Positions 17,901-26,399 of a stretch of DNA of 38,566 nt are shown one piece after another. Below the pieces are notes generated by a model. That model was given only the letters and a program-made list of their open reading frames with translations. It made no database searches and was not told the DNA's origin. How positions within the stretch are numbered: the stretch's first letter is position 1; each line of letters opens with the position of its first letter. Origin of the DNA: Thermoprotei archaeon (GTDB lineage Archaea; Thermoproteota; Thermoprotei; Thermofilales; B69-G16); contig QMRG01000005.1 in assembly GCA_003649235.1 (NCBI GenBank), forward strand, positions 1 through 38,566, in the 5' to 3' direction. The position numbers and the translations under genes were made by a program.

Positions 17901-19445
17901 TTAATCCGTAATTATAATTTCTGTTATTTCGGTCTGGGCTCTGCTAACGACAAGGTCTACGGCTTCCTGAGGCGATATTTCCCCAGCTTCCACCTTAGTC
18001 AATGCCTCAACTAGTATCTCTACAAGTTTACCCCATTCGCCATGCGGTATCCACTCAGCCCAAGTTTTGTCAGTTAATTCGCTTAGCTTAGATAAGAATT
18101 TGCCCTCTTCTACGAATTTGGGTATTCCTCTCGTACCGACGTGAGTCGGCAGTCTCGCGCCTTCTATACAGTGATCTGCCTCAAACTCAGGCATCGTGGC
18201 TAGAACAGCTACTAAGAAAGCTATTTCTGGGTATTTACTTTGGCTCAAAATAACGTAACCGTGAGGACCTACAAACGCGCCTGGACTAGCGCCGTGCTTT
18301 GTGGCCGGATATAGGGAGAACCCTATATTCTCCCAGGCGTATTCCGGAGTTAGTTTTCCTAAAGTTTCATGATATTCTACTCTTTGCCACTCACCCCAAT
18401 GCCAGCTACCTCCCATCCAAAATAGTACTCTGCCGTTTACAAAGTCGGTGTGTATTTTTCTCCAATCGGTAGCTATCATCGTTGGAGGCATGACTTTGTA
18501 TTCCTGCGTCATCTTATAGAAAAGCATGAAGTAGTCGAGGAGTTTACTCTTGCTGATTGTAAGTTTGCCTGTTTCTGGATCGTAGAATTTTCCTCCTAGG
18601 CTATAATAGGGTATCCATAAGCTACCTCCAGCACCTTTTCTGTGATAAATGCCCCATTCTACGAATCCTCTATCCATAGCTTCTTTAGCTATTTGCATTA
18701 TCTTCTCAAACGTTATCTCGCCCGAATTTATCTTAGCTGCGAAAGCGTTAATTTCGTCTTCGCTCCATCCCATTTTCCTAAGGACATCTTTCCTGAAGTA
18801 GAAGACGTGCATAGCGGCATCCTGAGGGATAGTCCATATATGCCCTTTATACTTTAGATCCCACATTGAGCGGGGAACGTCGGCGAAGAATATCGCATAT
18901 TTGTCGTAGTATTCGTCGAGAGGCACAGCCCATCCCATGTCCACGAGTTCGACTGGAGAGTAACCGTAGTCGATCACTATATCTGGAGCTTCTTTCGCCT
19001 CCCAAGCAGCCATTAGCCTAGACCTAGCGGCGTCTTTTGGTATATGCTCAAATGTAGCTTCGATCTCTACTCTTACGTTAAGTCCTAGGGATTTTAGTAT
19101 TTTATTAAGTGTTTCCGCGCCTCTTTCAAGGTTTGTCGCTCTATAGCCCTCGGCTGGCGCGCCGCCACACCAAGCCTCAAGTTTGATAACGCCTTCCTCA
19201 GGGAATCTCCCTAGCAGAGATTTCAAGGCATTATATGCTTTTTCAGTATCTTTATAATTAGATTCCAACTGACTATATTTAGATTCTAGCTCTGAGTATT
19301 TGCTCGATAGCTCCTCATATTTGCTCTTAAGTTCTTCTACCTCCGCTGGTAGAGGAGGAGCTGGCTTTATGAAGTAACCTACTACCGCTCCGATTAGAAT
19401 TCCCACAATAAGAGCAACAATTAATAAAGTTTTTGACTCAGCCAT
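17901..19445 (-). CDS. Extracellular sugar-binding protein with N-terminal TM anchor and coiled-coil stalk
   Basis: TM (LLIVALIVGILIGAVVGYF), heptad repeat KYEELSSKYSELESKYSQLESNYKDTEK, then SBP-like body. Confidence 0.9.
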   Translation of the reverse strand: MAESKTLLIVALIVGILIGAVVGYFIKPAPPLPAEVEELKSKYEELSSKYSELESKYSQLESNYKDTEKAYNALKSLLGRFPEEGVIKLEAWCGGAPAEGYRATNLERGAETLNKILKSLGLNVRVEIEATFEHIPKDAARSRLMAAWEAKEAPDIVIDYGYSPVELVDMGWAVPLDEYYDKYAIFFADVPRSMWDLKYKGHIWTIPQDAAMHVFYFRKDVLRKMGWSEDEINAFAAKINSGEITFEKIMQIAKEAMDRGFVEWGIYHRKGAGGSLWIPYYSLGGKFYDPETGKLTISKSKLLDYFMLFYKMTQEYKVMPPTMIATDWRKIHTDFVNGRVLFWMGGSWHWGEWQRVEYHETLGKLTPEYAWENIGFSLYPATKHGASPGAFVGPHGYVILSQSKYPEIAFLVAVLATMPEFEADHCIEGARLPTHVGTRGIPKFVEEGKFLSKLSELTDKTWAEWIPHGEWGKLVEILVEALTKVEAGEISPQEAVDLVVSRAQTEITEIIITD

Positions 19446-19588
19446 ACTTACACCTCTTTTACGATAATTGTTGTATAATATCTTGAATATATGTTTTATG
19501 CCTAAATACTTAAAGATGATCTGATAAAATATGTTGTTAAAGAAATCTTTATTGCTTAAAATTAATTTTATTTAAGAGTATAGGAGGA

Positions 19589-20692
19589 TTGAAAAGAGAA
19601 TCGGCACAGGGAGGCTGCGCAATGAAAAATCCGAGAAAAATGCTCATAGATAGATTAACAAAATTAGGGTTAAGCATCAACGAAGCCAAAGCATATGAAA
19701 CACTGATAGAGCTTGGAGTAGCAGCTCCGCTTGAGATAGCCTCAGCATCAGGCGTCCCAGTCTCTAAGATTTACCTGATATTGTCCGAGCTTGAGCGGAA
19801 AGGACTGATAGAAGTTCAGCATGGAAGGCCTAAATTATATCGTCCGGTTGAGCCTAAAAGGGCTCTCCGCCTACTAACCGAGGAATATTTAAAAATAGAG
19901 AAAGAAGCTCTAGAGCTTATAGATAGAATCTCTGGCATCGGCAGGAATTTAAATACAGGGACTTTTTGGGTTGTTAAGGGAAAGAGGAATATCGTAGATA
20001 AGATAAGATATCTACTAGATAACGCTCAATATTCTTTAGCTATAGCAGCGCCCGATAAGCTCATAGTCCAGGTAAGTAACAACCTGCAAAACGCTATAGA
20101 AAATAACGTTAACGTCTCACTCGTAATATATAAGACAAATACTAAAACAACGAAGTACCTAGTGGATGATTTCAGAAGAGACGCTATGGTTAAAGTCAGA
20201 GAGATATTGGCGCCCTCCATGTTCATAGTCGATGACCATAAAGCCTTAACATATATCACCGCGACTTTATACCGCGGAATTAAGAGAAGAGAAGAAATAG
20301 CGTTGCTCGTGGAGGATGAGGATTTCCTACCAGTATTTAGCGCCTATTTCAAGTATACTGCATGGTATTCCAGCAAGCTAGTGAGCGATGTAGACGAGTT
20401 CCTATCAAAGCCTAGAACTTACTGCATCTACTTCCGCGCCGTTGAGGATGTGGCGCATCTGCTTTCAAAGGGGATAAAGCCTTTTGCGCGTGTACAGGGT
20501 TGGCATATAACCAATACAAGGGAAAAAGTGGTTTTAGAGGGCAGAATAGTTAAGGCGTATCAGTCTCCAGATAAGACTGTGTACAATTTAACGCTGGTAT
20601 CCGATAATGGGAAGACGTATATGCTAGGAGGGAAGCGGTGTGTCATCGAGGATGTGGAAACGGAGATTATAACGATATATCCGAACCGGTAG
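19589..20692 (+). CDS. TrmB-family transcriptional regulator (divergent from the second ABC operon)
   Basis: DRLTKLGLSINEAKAYETLIELGVAAPLEIASASGVPVSKIYLILSELERKGLIEV. TTG 19589 or ATG 19622 start. Confidence 0.9.
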   Translation: MKRESAQGGCAMKNPRKMLIDRLTKLGLSINEAKAYETLIELGVAAPLEIASASGVPVSKIYLILSELERKGLIEVQHGRPKLYRPVEPKRALRLLTEEYLKIEKEALELIDRISGIGRNLNTGTFWVVKGKRNIVDKIRYLLDNAQYSLAIAAPDKLIVQVSNNLQNAIENNVNVSLVIYKTNTKTTKYLVDDFRRDAMVKVREILAPSMFIVDDHKALTYITATLYRGIKRREEIALLVEDEDFLPVFSAYFKYTAWYSSKLVSDVDEFLSKPRTYCIYFRAVEDVAHLLSKGIKPFARVQGWHITNTREKVVLEGRIVKAYQSPDKTVYNLTLVSDNGKTYMLGGKRCVIEDVETEIITIYPNR

Positions 20693-20716
20693 TTAGTTTA
20701 GTCATAGTGCATAGAG

Positions 20717-20808
20717 TTGATAAAGGCAGTCTTCTTTGACCTCATAGGTACTCTAGTCTACGTTAAGAAGATGTTTTCATTCGAGGAAGTCTCAAATTAC
20801 CTGTTTAG
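20717..20808 (+). pseudogene. N-terminal HAD-hydrolase remnant
   Basis: TTG start: IKAVFFDLIGTLVYVKKMFSFEEVSNYLF, then abrupt junction into antisense ADP-ribosylglycohydrolase at about 20808. Confidence 0.65.
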
Positions 20809-21450
20809 TCGCAATACTATCGGTATCTCCTCCGCACTTCACCGCATCTATGACCGTATTTCTGAAATCGTTATTCTTCATAGATAGGTAAAAAGCTAGA
20901 GGCATGCTATCCGGCGCATTGCTGAAATTTCCTAACATGCTTACGTCTCCCTCTAAACCCATCCCTTTCTTTAATAATCTTTCTATTTGAAGAAGTTTCT
21001 TCAAATAGACTTCAGGTTTTGCTAATTTTACAAGCTTTTTAATATTTTTCTCTTGTCTACTCTTTCCAGCTCTCTCTTGCAACCCTTATACATCTCCCGA
21101 TTTCCATACGATCCACCTTTAAAAAATATTATACACAGCTTTACGCCAGTTAATTCCTCTTTCAATCTGCTTTAGAACGGTCGTGGTTCCATAGCCATAA
21201 CTCTCTTCGGATTAAATCTGGCGGCAAGTTCCTTAACGAAGATAGAAGCGTTAAGTCTTTTCTCTTTAATTATACATTCTGCTAGTATTATCATCATCTC
21301 GGTATCATCTGTATAGACGCCTAGATATCTAGACTCTATCTTATCCGGGCTAAGCTTGATCGTAGAACTGAATCTCCAACCCTCAAAATACGCGCCTAAA
21401 GCATCACCAACTCCAGTGCCAAGCAGAGCCCCTGCAAATCCATCCTCCAT
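20808..21450 (-). pseudogene. ADP-ribosylglycohydrolase (copy B) with middle deleted and 3' end lost
   Basis: N-term ORF 21172..21450 MEDGFAGALLGTGVGDALGAYFEG...YTDDTEMMIILAE; C-term ORF GNFSNAPDSMPLAFYL...KCGGDTDSIA. The RGYG/catalytic middle is missing. Confidence 0.82.
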
Positions 21451-21543
21451 ATAACAGATTTATTGTATCTGGAATTTAAATATTGCAGAACTATGGATAC
21501 TTTTTAGTTACACATTAGTATTTGTGGTGGAAGTAAATAAATT

Positions 21544-22386
21544 ATGGATATCTCGGAAAAATTAGAGAAGGGTTATGAAATAGCCCAATGGCGTGACGAT
21601 CCATGGAGTCCTGAAGGTAGAAAAAGATATGAATCTGCTTTAAAGAAATTCGGAAAACTCTCACAGCATCCATGGTTAACTGAACTGACCAGTAGTGACA
21701 AGGTTAGTATTTTAGATTTAGGCGCTGGCAGAGGTATAGGAGGAGTAGCTCTCGCGAAAGTCTTGGCGAATAAAGGTTTAGAAGTCGAGCTTACAATGGT
21801 TGACTTAAGGGAAAGCGCGGTAAGAGATAGTCTAAAATTTGCTAAAGAAAAAGGAGTTAAGGCTAAAGCCTATAAAATGGATGCAGTCGAAGCGTATAGG
21901 CTAGGTAGATTCGACTTAGTATTGATGTATGGAGCGATTTTAGCTCACTTCGATTCTTGGGCTTTGCCTAGACTTTTCGCTTCCGCCGCGGAGGCTCTAG
22001 AGGAAAAAGGTGTAGTTGTAGTTGAGGAGATGGATAGGGTTCATGTTATCTTCATGTCCAAGTTTAAAGAATTTATAGTAGAAAATCCAAAACCGGAAGC
22101 TTTAAGCATATCAGTCCACGCGGGCTATGACCCTGTTAAAGGCTCATACTTAAGGAACTATATCAGAGTAAAGGACTGGGAAGTGGTCACGCTACCAGTA
22201 AACTTTAGGAGTATCTCAACTATAGCCTCTACCCTATGGCTTTTTCTCAAAGACATAGATATCGTGAAAACTGAGACAGAGAACCTATACCTCGTATTAG
22301 GCAAAACTCCTAGAAGGCTTCTAAAACCCGAGCATCTAGAAGAACCAACGGTGGTTAAAAGAGGGAAACCTTGGAATTTTCTCTAG
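21544..22386 (+). CDS. Class I SAM-dependent methyltransferase
   Basis: VSILDLGAGRGIGGVALAKVLANKGLEVELTMVDL...FDLVLMYGAILAHF. Confidence 0.85.
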   Translation: MDISEKLEKGYEIAQWRDDPWSPEGRKRYESALKKFGKLSQHPWLTELTSSDKVSILDLGAGRGIGGVALAKVLANKGLEVELTMVDLRESAVRDSLKFAKEKGVKAKAYKMDAVEAYRLGRFDLVLMYGAILAHFDSWALPRLFASAAEALEEKGVVVVEEMDRVHVIFMSKFKEFIVENPKPEALSISVHAGYDPVKGSYLRNYIRVKDWEVVTLPVNFRSISTIASTLWLFLKDIDIVKTETENLYLVLGKTPRRLLKPEHLEEPTVVKRGKPWNFL

Positions 22387-22400
22387 CATATGTTCGTTGG

Positions 22401-23069
22401 CTAGAGTTTAAATAGAAAATTTAGAAACTCTAATACTCCTTCACCATTCTCTCCTCTACATACGTATTTTGCCGTAGATTTGAGTTTATCCGACGCATTA
22501 GCTACGGCGGCCGAGTAGCCGCAGATTCTAGCTATTTCAACATCGTTTTCGTTATCTCCTATAAAAGCTGTCTCTTCCGGATTCGCTTCCAACGTATTTA
22601 ATATTTTAAGCAAGGCTTCTGCCTTGTTAACTGCCGGCGGTACAGCGTTGAAGTAACTCGGCATTACTCTAACTATTCTAACTCCTTCCTCAAATTCTTC
22701 AGCAATTCGAAACGCGGCTTTCAAATCTTTTTCATAAATTCCTATTTTAATCTCGCCTATATCATAGCCTAATCCTTCTTCTCTAAATCTTTTAACGACT
22801 TCGTCCCAATACGAGGGTTTAAAAACTTCGTATAGACCAAGCTTCTCTGAGACTATCACGGCACCATTTTCAGCTATAATAAAGTCGAACAAATCTTTTT
22901 TATTGCCCAGATCTTTACGGAGACTTTTTATAGATCTGCCGGTAGCTATGCCTAAAACCACATTCTCCTTAATCTCTACTAGTCTAAAAAGCAGTTTTCC
23001 ATTTTCATAAATAGCCGGCGTTAACGTTCCATCATAGTCAAACACTACGACCCTTACGCGCATAGCCAA
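22401..23069 (-). CDS. HAD superfamily phosphatase (archaeal SPP / phosphoglycolate phosphatase-like)
   Basis: VVVFDYDGTLTPAIYENGKLLFRLVEIKENVVLGIATGRS...ETAFIGDNENDVEIARICGYSAAVANA. Confidence 0.88.
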   Translation of the reverse strand: MAMRVRVVVFDYDGTLTPAIYENGKLLFRLVEIKENVVLGIATGRSIKSLRKDLGNKKDLFDFIIAENGAVIVSEKLGLYEVFKPSYWDEVVKRFREEGLGYDIGEIKIGIYEKDLKAAFRIAEEFEEGVRIVRVMPSYFNAVPPAVNKAEALLKILNTLEANPEETAFIGDNENDVEIARICGYSAAVANASDKLKSTAKYVCRGENGEGVLEFLNFLFKL

Positions 23070-23179
23070 AATATAGAACTTCCACTACAAAAACATGTCT
23101 ATTATAGCTAAAGTTGATTCAAATCGCGGGCATTCTAGTTACCAGTTTCTCAATTAGAAAGCTCTAAAAGCTTAAAAGG

Positions 23180-24271
23180 CTAGCTGCTTAAAAACTTTAA
23201 AGAATCATATATTTTCTGTTTCTCAATTTCGTAAATGACCGCTATTTCATCGTCTACTCCTGCGGATATGAACACAAAGTCGCCATAGATAGCTGCTCCG
23301 CAAACGAATACAGTTGAAGGACGTCTCCCACTATAAACTCCTATTTCAGGAGCGATTATAGGTTCTCTAGTTAAAGCGAGTAGCTCAGCGTTCTCGTCGA
23401 AAAGCGCGCTATAGGTATAGTAGACTCCGTGCTTGTCAACCGTATGATATAGTAGAAGGTATTCGTTTGCTGAAATTTTGAGCGATGCATTGCCCCCGAC
23501 TTTTTCTTCGCCGTTTAATGGCAGAAGCTCGGGCAGAATTTCTATTTCGTCGAAATTTACTAGAGCTCCTTCTCTAGGTCCGATAGCTATTATACCGAAG
23601 CCTTTATCTTTGAAGAATGGCCTCACGGTCATAAAGTCACGGTTTACAGGAAAGGTGTCTCTATAGTCTTGAATGAGAAACTCGCCCCACTTCCTAGAAT
23701 AGAATCTAACCGCCTCTATCCCGTCTACCTTATCGCCGACTATCTGGGATTTAAACGTGAAAACTCTCGAAGCTTTTGTTCAATAGAAAGCTCTTACGTG
23801 GTATAGAACACCAGGCACATCAGGGTCGATCCTCGGATCTTCTATACATTCGTAGGGCATTATTCCGTAGAGCAATGGCTTAGCATTTACCCTAATTCTC
23901 CCCTGTAGATCCTCTACTCTAAGATCTGCAACTGCGATAAAAGTCTTGGCAAACTCGGAGCCTATCGACGCCAACCTAAGGTAGATACGCGCCTTATCTC
24001 CGCTAATTTCTATGGCGGGATTAGCAACTATACGCGGAGCTATAGGCACGCCGACTGCTGATATCGCTGCGACGTCCCCGGGAATTATATACCCTCTTAT
24101 CTTAGCTAAGCTTTTTCTAGATCTCCTTCTGGTGAAGCTCGTTTTTCCCCGTATTTTCAAATATTTTTCGTATAGGATTTTATCGGCTTTCGCTTTTACA
24201 CTCGAGAATAAGTTATCGAAAAACTCCTCAACTTTTCGGATATCCTCTAATTCATTTAGGAAAAAGCTCAC
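23180..24271 (-). pseudogene. GH130-family beta-mannoside phosphorylase/mannosidase-like gene interrupted by one in-frame TGA
   Basis: ORFs 23780..24271 and 23180..23632 are in the same frame. Continuous reading: ..NAKPLLYGIMPYECIEDPRIDPDVPGVLYHVRAFY*TKASRVFTFKSQIVGDKVDGIEAVRFYSRKWGEFLIQDYRDTFPVNRDFMTVRPFFKDKGFG.. with only TGA at 23780-23782. Confidence 0.85.
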
Positions 24272-24408
24272 AGCTAATCTTATTATATAGTATATTGATA
24301 TCTCTTTCTTCTAACATCACATAATCTTTGCAGTAAATTGAAAGATAACAAAGTTAAAGTTTAGTAAACTTACATGTTCACGTCTAAAAATAGGTGGCTA
24401 TGTATTAT

Positions 24409-24442
24409 CGTTGCAAAGAGTTATGACTCAACTTTAGCAACG
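24409..24442. repeat. Hairpin-forming inverted repeat CGTTGC..AAA..GAGT-TATG-ACTC..TTT..GCAACG
   Basis: Nested complementary segments read directly from the sequence, in an ORF-poor gap (24272-24555). Confidence 0.6.
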
Positions 24443-24555
24443 TTATTACTCCATTGTAACTCAGCACGTAAGAGGTTTTAGTTTTCGCGAGAGCTTCTGA
24501 TATGTATCCTTTCTCATATTCTCTGCGAGGCAAACCGTGCATCACTGCCGCTAGC

Positions 24556-25059
24556 TTAATTAAAATCCAAGATCTGCCTAACTTTTTTTGAGGATTGCCT
24601 GAGTTCTCTTATACTTATATCATGTGAGAATTCGTATATCCAGGCTTCTCCATGGCTACTTAATACTGCTGTAATTTCCTTAAATAGAACTTCCGGCTTT
24701 CTTATATGATGTAAAGTTCCCGTACTCACGATGAAGTCTACACTCTTAGGCCGGAAAGGCATCTTATGAGCATCGGCTAATAGGAGATCTATTTTTGAAA
24801 ATTCACTTTTCTCTACAATATTTCTCTTTGAAATTTTAATCATGGCAGGAGAAATATCCAATCCAATTATTATTGCAGAGTTAGCATTTTTCGCTATTTC
24901 TAGAAGAAGAACTCCTGTCCCACAACCTATCTCCAGTATAACTCTCCTATCCATATTTTCTTTAAAAATATCTTGGGTCACATAATTGTATGAAGGTTCC
25001 AGATATTTAATTGCTAAACTATCATAAAGCTGAGCTGATCCTCGCGGAATACCCTGCAC
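24556..25059 (-). CDS. Class I SAM-dependent methyltransferase (UbiE-like)
   Basis: VILEIGCGTGVLLLEIAKNANSAIIIGLDISPAMI...DFIVSTGTLHHIRKPE. Confidence 0.85.
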   Translation of the reverse strand: MQGIPRGSAQLYDSLAIKYLEPSYNYVTQDIFKENMDRRVILEIGCGTGVLLLEIAKNANSAIIIGLDISPAMIKISKRNIVEKSEFSKIDLLLADAHKMPFRPKSVDFIVSTGTLHHIRKPEVLFKEITAVLSSHGEAWIYEFSHDISIRELRQSSKKVRQILDFN

Positions 25060-25210
25060 TTTCTTTGAATTTTAACAAACACACGATTAATCAAGCCTAA
25101 CATTACTACTTTTATCTGCAAACTCTCTCTATTATATGTATATCACAATATAAGGTTTCAATAAGCGCTATAAAAAAATTAACTTGCCCTCAAACATTAT
25201 CTCTCAAGAG

Positions 25211-25840
25211 TTAAATTAACCAGTAAAAAAGAAGAGCTTGAAGATTTATCAATGTATGTGCTATGATCAACGGTACTAGATTTCTCCATTTAAGCACGAA
25301 ATACGATAATAGGAATCCATCAAGAAAGACTACGGGCAGTAAGAGCACAGGAGTAGAACTATAGTGTAATAGGGCAAAGAATAGCGAAGAAAACACGGTA
25401 GCTATAATATCTCCCGCATAGTCTCTTAAACCATGCAATATTAAACCTCTGAAAATCAACTCCTCTACTACAGGAGCCGTTAATAGTAGCATTGCAACTG
25501 CATATATAGGACTCACCTCTTCAAATACAGGCTCATATTTTACTTCAAAAAACGCAGAGATTAAAAGCCCACCGAATATCATGACAAAAGTACATAATAG
25601 GTATAAAGCTATTCCACGTTTCACGGCTTTCTCAATTTTAAACAGTTTTCTTAAAGATGAACTATAGACCACGGGCAATATCAAAAGAAAAGCGGCTATT
25701 TCTCCTAACATACTAGCTATCAAGACGGCATCCTTATTTTTTAACCCTATTTCGAGAACTAGCGGGTAAGCTATAGACGAAATTAAAGTCATTACCACGA
25801 CTGCTATTATCCCAATTACGAGTAAAAGATAGCTCCGCAC
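25211..25840 (-). CDS. CPBP-family intramembrane glutamic endopeptidase (CAAX protease-like)
   Basis: PVVEELIFRGLILHGLRD, SLFFALLHYSS, LIIAHTLINL in a polytopic membrane protein. Confidence 0.88.
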   Translation of the reverse strand: MRSYLLLVIGIIAVVVMTLISSIAYPLVLEIGLKNKDAVLIASMLGEIAAFLLILPVVYSSSLRKLFKIEKAVKRGIALYLLCTFVMIFGGLLISAFFEVKYEPVFEEVSPIYAVAMLLLTAPVVEELIFRGLILHGLRDYAGDIIATVFSSLFFALLHYSSTPVLLLPVVFLDGFLLSYFVLKWRNLVPLIIAHTLINLQALLFYWLI

Positions 25841-26066
25841 GAGAGTATAATGACAAACATAGGTATAGATTTATCGAAAAGCAAAGACACAATACTGGTA
25901 AATCAAACTCATATAGATGCCTATTAGACAACCTTCTTTCCCAAAGCATTTCAGAGTAGAGATGATAACTGAGAAATTAGATATCTGGCTATGGGAGATC
26001 TTGTGAATTTAATATTAAACCTTTTAGCATAAACGATATTATCAGCAATCCGCCATCATACTCTTA

Positions 26067-26267
26067 ATGAAATCGGTAGATTACCTGCTCTTAGCATCGC
26101 AAAAATTAAGTGAAGCTGAAGAACTTAAAGGAGAGAAAATTAAAGAATTGTCAGTCTTTACTGTATATTATTCTTTAGAAGCCATAGCTGCCGAGCTTGA
26201 GGTAGATCCCGAGGATATACTAGTTGGTGTTCGTAAGCTTCCGGAAAGAATATGGGTGAAGTTTTAA
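26067..26267 (+). CDS. Small protein of unknown function (66 aa)
   Basis: Complete ORF after an AT-rich upstream region; overlaps a second small ORF. Confidence 0.5.
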   Translation: MKSVDYLLLASQKLSEAEELKGEKIKELSVFTVYYSLEAIAAELEVDPEDILVGVRKLPERIWVKF

Positions 26268-26392
26268 GGATTCTCGAGATTAAAAGATATATTAGGATGA
26301 TGAAGCCGGAAGATGCTCTAGATGCGGCTAGAGAATCTTTGGAAATAGCAACAGCAATTATCTTATTTATGAAATCTCTCGATATTAAATAA
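26252..26392 (+). CDS. Small protein of unknown function (46 aa)
   Basis: ATG..TAA: MGEVLRILEIKRYIRMMKPEDALDAARESLEIATAIILFMKSLDIK; overlaps the previous ORF by 16 nt. Confidence 0.4.
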   Translation: MGEVLRILEIKRYIRMMKPEDALDAARESLEIATAIILFMKSLDIK

Positions 26393-26399
26393 CGGGATT

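Noticed and set aside
19557-19570. TAAAATTAATTTTA palindrome upstream of the second TrmB gene
   Set aside because: Pure A/T, short, expected by chance in an AT-rich promoter; no TATCAC-N5-GTGATA match here.
22428-22442. TTAGAAACTCTAA resembling a DtxR box
   Set aside because: Inside the phosphatase coding sequence with the wrong spacer (N3); chance match.
23112-23130. GATTCAAATCGCGGGC resembling a tRNA T-loop
   Set aside because: No pairing T-stem or acceptor/anticodon arms found around it.
23780-23782. TGA as selenocysteine in GH130
   Set aside because: No reason for Sec at this site in GH130, no SECIS identified by eye, TGA used as a stop elsewhere. Left as nonsense/readthrough/error.
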